Assembly (NCBI RefSeq): GCF_004210375.1
Contig: NC_134825.1
Coordinates: forward strand, 39,798,348-39,862,347
Direction of reading: 5' to 3'
Source: Tachypleus tridentatus
Lineage: Eukaryota; Arthropoda; Merostomata; Xiphosura; Limulidae
DNA: 64,000 nt
Shown: positions 24,071-34,630 of the stretch, piece after piece
How the letters are laid out: each line of letters opens with the position of its first letter
Position numbering within the stretch: the first letter of the stretch is position 1
Notes under the pieces: generated by a model
Told to the model about the DNA's origin: nothing
What the model saw: the letters and a program-made list of their open reading frames with translations, nothing else
The model's database searches: none
Program-made: the position numbers and the translations under genes

Positions 24071-24287
24071 AACTCTTACATAAATGTAATTATTTCATCA
24101 AAGGTGTCATTAAACTAAGTAAAGGTATTAGCAACTTAGATATAAACAAAACCTCAACCCTTGCACTACCAAATTACTTTTATATAGTTCATTTCCGGCG
24201 AGATGCACATACAACATTATGTATTACATCATATTGAATAATGTTGTGTATTTGCTTGTTACAACTATCATTGTAAAGAACTGACGT

Positions 24288-24405
24288 CTCCCGCAGGTAC
24301 AGCGGTAGGTCTACAGATTTACAACGCTAAAATAAGGGGTTCAATTCCCCTTGGTGGAGTCAGCAAATAGCTCGATGTGGCTTTGCTATAAGGAAAACAC
24401 ACGAA
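24288..24405 (+). repeat. SINE family B
   Basis: TCCCGCAGGTACAGCGGTAG, TACAGATTTACAACGCTAAA, GGGGTTCAATTCCCCTTGG and GGCTTTGCTATAAGGAAAAC. Confidence 0.92.
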
Positions 24406-24539
24406 ACACAATCTATAAAATGACCAATTAATAAAACAAGTTGAAATTACTCATTTACTAGTAAAATACACAGAGGACTTTAGTTGTAAGAGTGGAAGTA
24501 ATAAGTAAATCTTATAAACACTCATTACATAAGTTTGTA

Positions 24540-24895
24540 GTCGCGGCTGAGCGGCTCATAGAACGACTCCGAGTTTTCTTTGTCTTTTCCAAGTACAAAC
24601 TTTTAACTTATAGTTCCGTCATCTTTTGACCGATAAACCCTTTTGATTGATATGTTGTCCACGCTCAAGTTATTGTAGACTGATTTATTCTAATGTTGTT
24701 TAAAAAAATCAAGTACCGCGGCTATTAAGGATTCGTTCTTATGGGTATTAAAACTGACCGGTCAGTTGCAAACTCTATCTTATATAACCTAAAGATGACC
24801 TAATAAGGTCGAAACGTTGTTCTCTACTATATTTTAATAAAGTTTGAATACCTATATCAGCAGTCTTGAAATACGTTTTTACTCAAGTGGGTTTC
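24540..24895 (+). mobile_element. PLE terminal sequence, second copy
   Basis: From about 24771 the plus strand repeats the terminal sequence of the PLE at 20.7 kb in opposite orientation: AAGGTCGAAACGTTGTTCTC, AATAAAGTTTGAATACC and CAGTCTTGAAATACGTTTTT. The stretch before it (GTAGTCGCGGCTGAGCGGCT onward, including GGGTATTAAAACTGACCGG) may belong to the same element. No coding part remains attached. Unlike the other copy, the hammerhead-like box is not interrupted here. Confidence 0.6.
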
Positions 24896-24937
24896 TCGTC
24901 ATCTCGAAGAATTCGCTCTTGTTTCGATATTGTAAGC

Positions 24938-25070
24938 TAGGCCTAACATGTCCTGAAGGTTCGGGGCGCTCGACTAAGTTATGTGCAGGTTTCGAATTCG
25001 AATCACATCACTGAACATACATGCTCGCACATTCATCTGTGGGGATGTTATTGTATCACAGTACGTCTGA
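24938..25070 (+). repeat. SINE family A, strongly decayed
   Basis: AGGCCTAACATGTCC, GGGGCGCTCGACTAAGTTAT and CATGCTCGCACATTCATCTG followed by GGGGATGTTATTGT match the head and early body of family A with many changes. The 3' half is not recognisable. Confidence 0.65.
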
Positions 25071-25079
25071 ATATTAGTA

Positions 25080-25984
25080 AAGTCTAGTCTACCTTAGGTT
25101 GTTCATCTAACTCACAACCAGTCTTATTACAACTGAACCACCTAAGAGTTATAGCTATTTTGTTTTTCAAAGTTATTATCGATAGAAACAATAGTTAAAT
25201 AATAAAGATAAGAAATGCAGTATTTTATTTCAATTTTTTCAAGATTATATTATATTTAGTAAGTAGATTTTCATACCATTTTAATTATTCACAATTCGGC
25301 TCAAATATATTATTCTAATTAGCCATTTCTTTGAGTTTCCTAATTAAAGACGTTGAAATAAAATTCCTGAAGGTAATTTCAGTAATAATTAAACCGAATT
25401 ACTTGGCAATAATTTAGTTTTCCAAGGCCACTTTTGTAAATTCCGTATTTAATACTCACAATATATATCTGGAACAAGATTAGCTTTCCTTTTACTTTAA
25501 TTTATAATTATTTCCTTTTCTTTTATTTCTTAGTAAAACATTCAATATTTTGAAATTAAAGGCATCATATAAAATAATATAAAGAGGAATAATCATTGAT
25601 TTCAATTTTAACCTACTTCAAACTAATCAAAGTACGATTATAACATCCCACATGTTAAAAGTGATAACTATCAATTACTCTATGGTATTTACAAGTCAAT
25701 TTTCTCTACAAAGAATAAATGCCTTGATATGTACACATTGGAATTCATAAACAAAAAATTATTGTAAGTGATTTCTCCACTTCCAAGTTTAGTGCCAGTG
25801 AATTAAAGGTTTCTTTTATTGATTATTCAGATTAGACTACCGGTGTCCAAGTGTACCACTTTCGCTTGCTTGATTAAGCTTACGTCTGTTCCTGTTCATA
25901 TCTGTAAATACTTGGTAACAGTGTTCACATTACACTACCTGAAGTATTACGTTAGATAACATTTGGATCTGTATTAACTCAAAG
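25080..25984. other. Upstream region of the Gly/Tyr-rich gene
   Basis: AT-rich sequence without a supported gene. No convincing TATA box is seen close to the predicted start at 25985, so the transcription start is not fixed. Confidence 0.4.
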
Positions 25985-27085
25985 ATGATCAAAACTGTAA
26001 GTATTCTTTAAAACATATAAGTAAAATTAAAAAAAAAAAAAATTAGTAAAAATATGAACCACACTATATTTTCTATATACAATACTGACGAAGCATCTTG
26101 CCTTATACCAGAGCTAATGAGATGGGTTAGGATATGACAATCGCTGTACTGGTTGAGACGCTATTCATATTATGATATTGCATAAACGACAACTCTAATT
26201 GTTTTGAACTAGATTAAGTTGGTGATGTGTATCTATAGCTATTGCTTAATTTATGATTCGTGTAATAAGATATGCTCAAGAAATATATTTTATTTTGTAC
26301 ACTGTATATGAATTTGAAAATTAATATTATATTTGACTCTTTAGGGAGTTATACTTGTTCTTTTAGTCAGTGTTACGTTTGGAGGTTATGTTAATTACCC
26401 TATCCACGGAACTGGACATAGTGGCTATGGTGGTCTTGACTACATGATACATCCTGACTATGGGTATGGTGAGTATGGTCACGGGGGTTATGCCAGAAGT
26501 GTACGGTATCAACGCCTTTATCATGGTTATGGCCATCCTGGCTATGGATATGGTTATGGCCATCCTGGCTATAGATATAGTTATGACCATCCTGGCTATG
26601 GCTACGGATATTAATGACCACCAAAAAGGTAATAAATGAATTATATCTGAAATACTCTAGTAAAGGAATGTTAAAAAGAAACTTTGGAATGTAAAAGCTA
26701 AATTTAGGATAAGAGATATATTAGTATTTTCTATGAACTATTTTTATGGATAAAATTAAAGTAAGATACATATATTGTTTTATGGAATACTTTGAAATTC
26801 TTGAATTTACATTGGTAAAAATTACAAAATGTTTCAAAACACCTTCTTTGGCAAAAAATTAAAACCTTAAAATGCATATTAAATCATAAAGTATAACTTC
26901 CACTGAATTGTTTTTTGTAGGTTGAACGAACTGTGAATTTGAGTTCAACCATCTGTTCGAGGACTTTCAATCAACGTTGTGATGACAATAGAAACATAGT
27001 GTGATCGCACAATTATCAAAAACTGTATATTGTGTACTTTATTTAAATCAAAATGAAATAAATCTTTTTTTCTTTCTCTTAAGTT
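25985..27085 (+). CDS. Secreted Gly/Tyr-rich protein, three exons
   Basis: Exon 1 ends with ATG ATC AAA ACT (25985-25996) and a perfect GTAAGT donor. Exon 2 starts at 26345 after TCTTTAG and codes to TAA at 26612-26614; its GTAATA donor follows 26628, 14 nt past the stop. Exon 3 (from 26921, after TTTTTTGTAG) is 3' UTR with AATAAA at 27057-27062. The product is 93 residues: a signal peptide (MIKTGVILVLLVSVTFG) and a mature chain dominated by Gly and Tyr with His and Pro. The C terminus holds three HPGY units spaced by Gly/Tyr (GHPGYGYGYGHPGYRYSYDH). There is no Cys in the mature part. Such secreted Gly/Tyr-rich chains occur in arthropod cuticle and among antimicrobial peptides; which applies cannot be told. 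Intron positions match those of the Tyr/His-rich gene on the other strand. Minus-strand frames over it are shadows. Confidence 0.85.
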
Positions 27086-28190
27086 TCTTTTTCAAACTTA
27101 AGCTATGAATTGAGATGTTTAACTAAACTATTGATGTTAGGTCAATGATGTTTTAACACATTTATAAAGTGATCTCCAACATTTGGATATTATGGCCAAG
27201 AGAAGTACTAAAACATTGCACATTATAATTTAAAACACTTATATATTAAATCCAATAAAACACATAATGCAATATATTATAGTTATAACTTAGAATACTC
27301 AAATATTAAAACTGAGTCGAATCTAATAATTTAAAAAAAAACTGAAAACTTGTATGTTATGTATATATGCATTCATAAAAGATGGAATATTACAACTTAG
27401 GCTTACAATTAATTCCAGCTGTTTTTTTCATTGTAAAACATGATAAAAATTCATTTGACAGATTGATGCTTAAGCTTTTTTGAAATTTTAAGATGTATGA
27501 GATCAAAACTATTCAGTTCACTTAGTTAATGTTTTGAAATCATTGAAAGAAAAATATTATATTTGCATCTCAAAATCACAGTAGAAAAAATGTATAAACG
27601 AATAATCTTGGGTCGCTTTAATTTAAAACAGTATATTTAATTATCATTAAGTTCTGATCATAGCAAACTACCTACATAGATCCGAACTAATTATTAACTC
27701 AGTAATTAGTAAAATTAAGTTATTGATTATTTTTAACGCTGAGTTTACCTATTACATTTGTTACATTATTTAATACATTTCGCGAAAATGACGTGAACAG
27801 TAAAGTGCCCGAAAAACACACACAAAATGTTGAAGTGTTATCCTAGTACCGTATGGGTGATATTAACAAGAACGATGATTCTTAGAAAACATGGTTTCAT
27901 CAAATTCGCATGTGCAATCCAAAATTTTTTATTCGAATTCGCTTTTCAAACTCCTGGAATTGTCGTGAGGCTTAACAAACAACATAAACATGCACTGTTT
28001 TTAATTCTAAAATACTAGTATTAGTCCTAATATGTCTTCAACACCACATTTTTTATTCAGTACCTTAGTTTTATTATTACTGTCAAGGGTAAGAGTTATA
28101 AGTGTTTATCAACCATGGTATGCCAAGTTGTACGTATATTTATTAATGACGACGAGTGTTTTGTGTTTATTTTTTCATTAGAGATTTTAT
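27086..28190. other. No supported gene
   Basis: AT-rich sequence downstream of the Gly/Tyr-rich gene. The 63-codon frame at 27827-28018 has no recognisable feature. Confidence 0.4.
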
Positions 28191-28195
28191 TAAGG

Positions 28196-28467
28196 TACAT
28201 TCCGCATGGTCAGTTGGTTAAGGCGCTCAACTCGCATTCTGAGGGTCCTGGGCTCGGAGCTCCATCACTCCAAACATGCTCGCCTTTCTAGCCATGGGAG
28301 CATTATAATGTTAAGGCCAATCTCACTATTCGTTGGTAAAAGAGTAGCCCAAGAGTTGTTGGTGGGGATGATGACTAGCTGCCTTCCCTCTAGTCTTACA
28401 CTGCTAAATTAGGGACGGCTAGCGAATATACCCATTGTGTGGCTTTGCACGAAAGTGAAAAAAAATG
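28196..28467 (+). repeat. SINE family A, diverged
   Basis: CCGCATGGTCAGTTGGTTAA, CAAACATGCTCGCCTTTCTA, GAGTAGCCCAAGAGTTG and GTCTTACACTGCTAAATTAG, ending GCTTTGCACGAAAGTG then A-rich. Confidence 0.9.
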
Positions 28468-28469
28468 AA

Positions 28470-30200
28470 CAAGATGTGATCAAAACAACAAAAGAAGCAG
28501 CCACCAAAATCCTGGACGAATAGAGGATAACTGAACGAATAATAACACAGGTCTATACAGCTATAAAACATTAAAAGATGCAGACAACATACAAGCAATA
28601 GTACTCAAATTGGAACTCAGTTATTACTAGTCCCGGCATGGCCAGATGGTTAAGGCACTCGACTCGTAATCTGAGAGTCGCGAGTTCGAATTCCCGTCTC
28701 ATCAAACATGTTTGCCCTTTCAGCCGTGGGTGCGTAATAATGTGATGGTCAATTTCGCTATTCGTTAGAAAAAGAGTAACCCAAGAATTGGCGGTGGGTG
28801 GTGATGACTAGTTGCCTTCCCTTTAGTCATACTGTTAAATTAGAAATGGCTAGCGAAGATAGCTCTCGTGTAGCTTTGCGCGAAATTCAAAGACAACCAA
28901 ATAGTTATTACTTAAACATCTAAAGGCACTTTTCAACCTCTCCCTCAAAATAGGGTATATCCCCGTCTCTTGAAATCAAGCGAATATTCTCATGTTTTTA
29001 AAGGAAGGAAAACCAGCAAATAAGACGAAGCTACAGACCAATCAGCCTGATCAGCTGCGTAGGAAAAAAATAGAAAGAATAATAAGTGAAAGATTAAACC
29101 ATTATTTAGAACACAATTCAAAATTACCGAAAGTACAACAGATCAACTGAAGTTAGTTTGCTTGAAATCGTAGTTGATGATTTTAACAGAATGAAGTGTA
29201 CGGTTGTTTGTCTTCTCAATTTAGAGATGTTTTTTGATACAATATAACACTTAGGTCTTAGGTCCCGGATGTCAGAGATGGAACTACGACGAGGAATTAT
29301 TCGCTGGTTATCAAACTTTTTAGAAAACAAAAGAATATCGGGTAAATGTTGAGATCACCTATTCAGAGTATTTTATTCCTAAGGTAGGGTTAGCTAACCC
29401 CATGCTCTGCATCGTGTTTGAAAACGATATACCTTAAACGACCAAAATTTCTGCTTCACTTCACAATTTGCAAATGATGTAACTATTTGGAAGAGTTTGG
29501 GAAACGTCATCTGTAGTGGCCATAAATTTACAGCTCTCATTAAATATCATCTCTGAATAATGTTTTAATATACCAAAAACACAAGTCTTAATAGTGACAA
29601 AAGTAAATAATCTAATCAAAATCAATCTCAAACTCTATTATAACTAAACATTTCTTCAACCAGCTACATCAGCAAAATTTCTTGATCTCACCTATGGCAC
29701 AAAATTAACCCAGCAAGAACATAAATGAAATTTCAAACAAAATCTGGCAAAGAATATATTAAATTAGAAGTCTTTCAAGAAATTATAACGCCAACTAACA
29801 TACTAAAATATACAAACAATATATACGAACAATTATATGTTCGTCCAACTTGAATTGTTGTTACACCTGAAACAATTAAAACTAAACTACAAAAGAACAA
29901 AATGCAATATAATGTTCCCCGCTCGACAAACTCTAAATTCCTATATGAATACACAAACATACAACCACTCTATGATATATGTCTTAGCAGATTATTCACG
30001 AACTTTAAGAAAAACTTGCATGAAAACTTAAGTTACGAGCACTAGGTTGCTATATCATACATGATGAAAATAAGTCTAAGTACCTCTCACCCTTAAATAC
30101 TTACCATAAGTTTAGTAATATGCTATATATTGCTGGACTTACATTACTCATCATTTTGTTATTTGTTATGTTGTGTATTAAAAATAAATGATTATTTTTA
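28470..30200 (+). mobile_element. Jockey/I-type LINE remnant (reverse transcriptase)
   Basis: The plus strand carries ordered LINE reverse-transcriptase marks in shifting frames. About 28980-29110 has a proline/lysine-rich entry then KKIERIISERLNHYLEHN. About 29215-29245 has LNLEMFFDTI, in place of the usual LDLEKAFDTV. About 29290-29340 has IIRWLSNFLENKRIS. About 29455-29495 has FTSQFANDVTIWK, in place of the FADD box. The 3' part runs to an A-rich end with AAAAATAAATG near 30190. The 5' part, with endonuclease, is missing. A SINE interrupts the RT entry region. Several frameshifts and stops make it non-functional. Clade assignment is by motif memory only. Confidence 0.7.
28629..28902 (+). 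repeat. SINE family A nested in a LINE
   Basis: TCCCGGCATGGCCAGATGG to a GACAACCAAAT end. The direct repeat AGTTATTACT lies at 28619-28628 and 28903-28912. LINE-like sequence resumes on both sides, so the SINE is younger than the LINE. Confidence 0.93.
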
Positions 30201-30281
30201 TGTAAATCAACATGTCGCCTAAGTTACGTATATTAACCCTGAAAACGCCAGAAAAGGCGAAAAGCTGGTTTAAATAAAAAT

Positions 30282-30510
30282 TTGTTTGTTTGTTTGTTTT
30301 GAATTTCGCGAAACCTACTCAAGGGCTATCTGCGCTAGCTGTCCCTATTATAGCAGTGTAAGACTAGAGGGAAGGCAGCTAGTCATTACCATCCACTACC
30401 AACTCTTGGGCTACTCTTTTATCAACGAATAGTGGGACTGATCGATACATTATGACGTCCCCACGGCTGAAAGAGCAAGCATGTTTGGTACGACGGGGAT
30501 TCGAACCCGC
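30282..30510 (-). repeat. SINE family A, 5'-truncated at insertion
   Basis: It runs from TTGTTTGTTTTGAATTTCGC to the antisense B box GGGGATTCGAACCCGC and stops there, without the A-box half of the tRNA head. Perfect 12-bp duplications TTAAATAAAAAT at 30270-30281 and 30511-30522 lie exactly at its ends. The truncation therefore happened during insertion, not by later deletion. Confidence 0.94.
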
Positions 30511-30522
30511 TTAAATAAAAAT

Positions 30523-31800
30523 ATATTATTTTATATTTTTCTTAAGTGTAAAGACCTTTTTTTAAAAAACTTTTACCAAAATGTATAAATCCCTCCAGTA
30601 TGCACTATAACTTTTAAGATGCTTAGAATAAACAGCAATATGAAAAAAACCAATATCATTGAAATACATATTGGTTGGTTTGGTGTTTTTTGACGCAAAG
30701 CAACGAGGTTATTTGCGCCTGAAATATATATGGATCATATATGTATATATATACAGCTCGTGTGTATCCTAGTGTAAATTATGAACATCAGAACATGGCC
30801 CCGATAGGAGTTTTTAATTTATATAAATAAATGTTTTTGAAAGCAATATTCTTTTTTATGTTGCGTTCTACATTTCACAGTTGATCATCCATAAAATTAT
30901 TATTAACACCATAAATGCGGAGAAAGAGGTCAAGATTGTACGTGACCCACCCATGTCCACCCACAAGACCTAAATACCGATAAATAGAAATAGCAAACCG
31001 TCTGGAACAAATACAGTCATGCTCCGTCAGCTTAATAAACAAAAAAAAAGTTTTTATAACAGAACAATTGTTATTGTAATTATAATTGTTTAAAAGAACA
31101 ATGTTGAACGAGATTAGAGACACGAGCTGTGTTCTATTTATTTTTAAAACATTATTCCGTTGAAGTGATATGATGGGTTAAAAAGCATAAATGGTGTAAA
31201 ATATGAGCAACAAAAGTAAATAAAAAATAAAAGTAGAGTTTGCTATCATAACATAGTAATCCTGATAACAGGGAGCCATACCCTGAATATTATTTGTATT
31301 TTTGTTGAAACAACGTTATACTAAGAGAGCTAATAAATAGGCAAATTCTTAGTTGCTGTAAAACGAACGTATGAAAGTTATAACCAATAAACGTTCCTTA
31401 ACAATGTTGAAGATTTGAGAAAAAAATTTCTCCAACCTATCACAATTTTGGTAAAGAGGCATTTCTTTGATTATTCCGTTAGCTTCACTCCATTAAAATG
31501 CAGATGCAGTGTTAATGAGACTGACAACTTACAACTGCTTATAAGCATTAGTTGTTTGTATTATTTTGAATTGATTAAAAACCAACAACAACAGCAGAAG
31601 ATAAAAGTCTCTAAGGGTTTAATCACACTGGGTATTGTTTGTAGATAGACTAGTCAACTATACTTCACAGTTACAGTTCGTTATTTAGACGTGACCTTCA
31701 CCTAATTTCGACAAGCTCGTATAGCGTGACGAGAACATTGACCCATCAACAACACTGTGTTGCTAGCTGAAATAATAGAATTAATTTCGTCTAAAAACAG
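30523..31800. other. No supported gene
   Basis: Frames of 77-82 codons at 30875-31123 and 31415-31648 show no motif or splice context. TA-rich runs lie near 30730-30760. Confidence 0.4.
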
Positions 31801-31805
31801 CAAGG

Positions 31806-32075
31806 GGGCCCGGCATGGCCAAGTGGTTAAGGCACTCGACTCGTAATCCGAATTTTGCGGGTTCGAATCCCCGCCACACCAAACATGCTCGCCCTTTCAG
31901 CCGTAAGGGCGTTATAATGTGGCAGTCAATCCCACTATTCATTGGTAAAAGAGTAGCCCAAGTGTCGGCGGTGGGTGGTGATGACTAGTTGACTTAGGGA
32001 CTTGTTAACTTAAGGACGTCTAGCGCAGAAAACTCTTGTGTAGCTTTGATCGTAATTCAAAAAACAAATAAATAA
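31806..32075 (+). repeat. SINE family A
   Basis: GGGCCCGGCATGGCCAAGTG, GGTTCGAATCCCCGCCACAC, then the body. The usual CTTCCCTCTAGTCTTACACT block is deleted in this copy (TGACTAGTTGACTTAGGGAC). It ends in AAACAAATAAATAAA. Confidence 0.92.
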
Positions 32076-32256
32076 AATAAACACCACGGAGAGTAAAAGT
32101 GTGTAATGTACTTTATATCAGTTGATAAATAAGTGTGTTCATAAGATTTGTTTTCTTTCATCTATTATGATATAAAAATATTATCTACCATTTGTAAGTC
32201 ATTCTGATAATACTTCATGAATATATATTATCATAATAACAAATGATGTTATCATA

Positions 32257-32785
32257 CTCTTCAAAAAAAAGAAATGCAAAAGGCAAAATATGAGACAAAT
32301 TGTTAACAAGTTTATTATAAGTTAACAAGTAGTTCTGTATGACATGTGTGAAACTTTGCACATTCACTGCTGAACATCCAAAGTCTGCAAAGGCGAAGTC
32401 CACGCTCACTAGGTGAAGTTTAACGTCACTCAACGTCAATAACGAGTATGCCCCCCGTGAGCATCAATAACTGCTTGGCATCTCCTACCCATGGAAGCGA
32501 TGAGATGACGAATCACATCCTGTGGAATGGCTGTTTACTCAGCCTGCAAAGCTGCTGCAAGCTGAGGTAGAGTCTGCAGTTGAGGTTGTCGCCGTCGTAG
32601 ACTTCGGTCCAACTTGTCCCAAAGATGTTCGATGGGGTTTAAATCTGTTGATCTGGAGGGCCAGGGAAGAACGTTGATGTTGTGGTGTCTCAAGAAGACA
32701 GTAGTGAGTCGGGCTGTGTGAGGACGGGCGTTGTCATGTTGAAAAACGTCGTTGACGTTCACCATGCGTTTCTTGTTTTGAAGAG
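32257..32785 (-). mobile_element. Internally deleted Tc1-type transposon with both inverted ends
   Basis: The left end CTCTTCAAAAAAAAGAAATG and the complement of the right end, CTCTTCAAAACAAGAAACGC, form terminal inverted repeats. Each is bordered by TA (32255-32256 and 32786-32787), the target of Tc1/mariner elements. The element is 529 bp. Its minus-strand frame 32765-32535 is the C-terminal catalytic part of a Tc1 transposase: FQHDNARPHTA holds the second Asp and DLNPIEHLWD the third acidic residue (Glu). The DNA-binding domain and first Asp are gone; the right inverted repeat joins the transposase remnant within about 20 bp. It could only move if a full-length relative supplied transposase. 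Confidence 0.88.
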
Positions 32786-32907
32786 TATACGATAAAAGAA
32801 GAGTATTGTTTTCTACGCCCTCCTAAAAATAGTGATGAATAAACGTAAGATGTGCAGTTAACACAGTGTATTAAATCAGAGTGTATGTAAATTATGACTG
32901 TGCCCTT

Positions 32908-33030
32908 GAGTTGCACAGCAGTATGTCTACAGACTCACACCGCTGGAAAAAGGGTTTTAATACCTGTTGTGGGTAGAGCACAGAGAGCCCATTTTATAGC
33001 TATGTATTTAATCCTAAACAATCAATCAAT
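32908..33030 (+). repeat. SINE family C
   Basis: TTGAGTTGCACAGCAGTATG, CACACCGCTGGAAAAAGGG, GGGTAGAGCACAGAGAGCCC and an end ATCCTAAACAATCAATC. Confidence 0.8.
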
Positions 33031-33083
33031 ACTATCTTTTACATAATATAAATTACTCTGACATTAACTTCTATTTTAAAAAG

Positions 33084-33192
33084 CCTTCTAGTGTCAGAGC
33101 ATTACGCCTCTGGACTTATAGTGCTATAGACTTGGTTTCGATACCAGTCTTTGGCAGAGCAAAGATAATAACCCTTTGTTATTCTTAGTACA
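33084..33192 (+). repeat. SINE family C, diverged
   Basis: CCTTCTAGTGTCAGAGCATT, GCCTCTGGACTTATAGTGCT, TTGGTTTCGATACCAGTC and GGCAGAGCAAAGATAATAAC, 55 bp after another family C copy. Confidence 0.75.
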
Positions 33193-34630
33193 ATAGAGAT
33201 TATGATTTTTTGGCATACGTATAATAATATAAAATAAGGTTACTATGATAAATACAGGCGTGACTCAGTCATAGTTAAGTAAAGTATGCAATGATATGGT
33301 GTCTGTTGCAGACAATAATTAGACATAATTAAAGTTTAAAAGTTATAATTTACAGAAACAACAGCTGTGTGTGTAATGAGTAAAAGTAGGACATGTTCTT
33401 CTTACAAAACGTTTGTGTAGGAAAGACACTAATTAATATACTCACTATATATGTTTATATCGTGTACGTTACAAAGATGTTGCTAGTGTGCAGTAGCAAA
33501 TCATTATAATTTCACTTTTATACATAATTTACCCTTTATGTAAAACTATTTCACAAAACCTACTAGTTTGGAACTGTATGCAAAATGATGAATAATACAA
33601 GTCTCACCAAAAAAACGTAAGTAAAATGACACACTCTGAATAAGGCGTTGTCAAATGTACTGTAACACATGTTCATAAAACCTTTCATAATTACAAGTAG
33701 GTATTCAATGAAAACTTCCAAGAAAGATAACTTAAAATACGCTCATTGTAAAATATTGGAATTGAGAAATGTCTTACCAAGTAGAGGTGATATACGTAGA
33801 TATAGCTCTTTCTTATGTTATTTGTCTTGTTTCACCTGCGAACGATGATGTTATGATATGGAAAGACTAAAACGCATGACTTTAAAATTAAAAAAAAAGT
33901 TTTTCAGAAAAGATATTTTATCTTAAATTGCCGCAGTAACAGATAAACTGGTAATGTCTTATTAGATATCTACATAGCAAGGTATATCTAATACTTTACA
34001 CTGTATTACCTTATAACAAAATCTGAACAGATATATCATTAATCTCTCTATCTACATTGAATTGTCCTATGACAAAGTATGAATAGACATATTAGATCTA
34101 AATCTGGACAATAACATCTTTGTATGTGTACAACTATAATAACCATAATACTTCCATTTAGCTATTTTTACAGAAATAGTCAGATCAGTCTTTAATAAAC
34201 CTGTCACCCCCAAGAAAATCACTAGAATATAAGATCTTAAAATAATCTATGTTTAGTTTACCAGTTTTAACTTGCATTACATCCAGTATATGATTTTTAT
34301 CCACATGAGTTATAGCAGATAATACATTTACAATTATCCAGACTAAAATCCTCAGAGGATTTGAGTTGTACAACACTAGTCATTAATGGTATCAGTAATT
34401 TAAATGTTTGCCATTCAACATGAGCAAAAGTTACATCTTTCTTGGTAGGTATACAATGTGCCACTTCGGTAGCATATCTTGAAAAGCCTCCTAATTATAA
34501 ATATATTAATGATGAACAAAGATCGCTACTTACACGCATGGCTAGTGAACCTCATAATTCACATAATATTTCAGTTGTGGAAAAGAAGAGATAACGATAT
34601 TTGAGCGTCACCTAGAAGTCCAAATACATG
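33193..34630. other. No supported gene
   Basis: AT-rich sequence with only a 63-codon minus-strand frame (34185-34376) that shows no feature. The left end of the Polinton fossil lies somewhere at or beyond the right edge of this stretch. Confidence 0.35.

Noticed and set aside
26363-26624. Minus-strand frames of 74-75 codons over the Gly/Tyr-rich exon
   Set aside because: Complement of the HPGY/Gly-Tyr repeat; no start context or splice logic.
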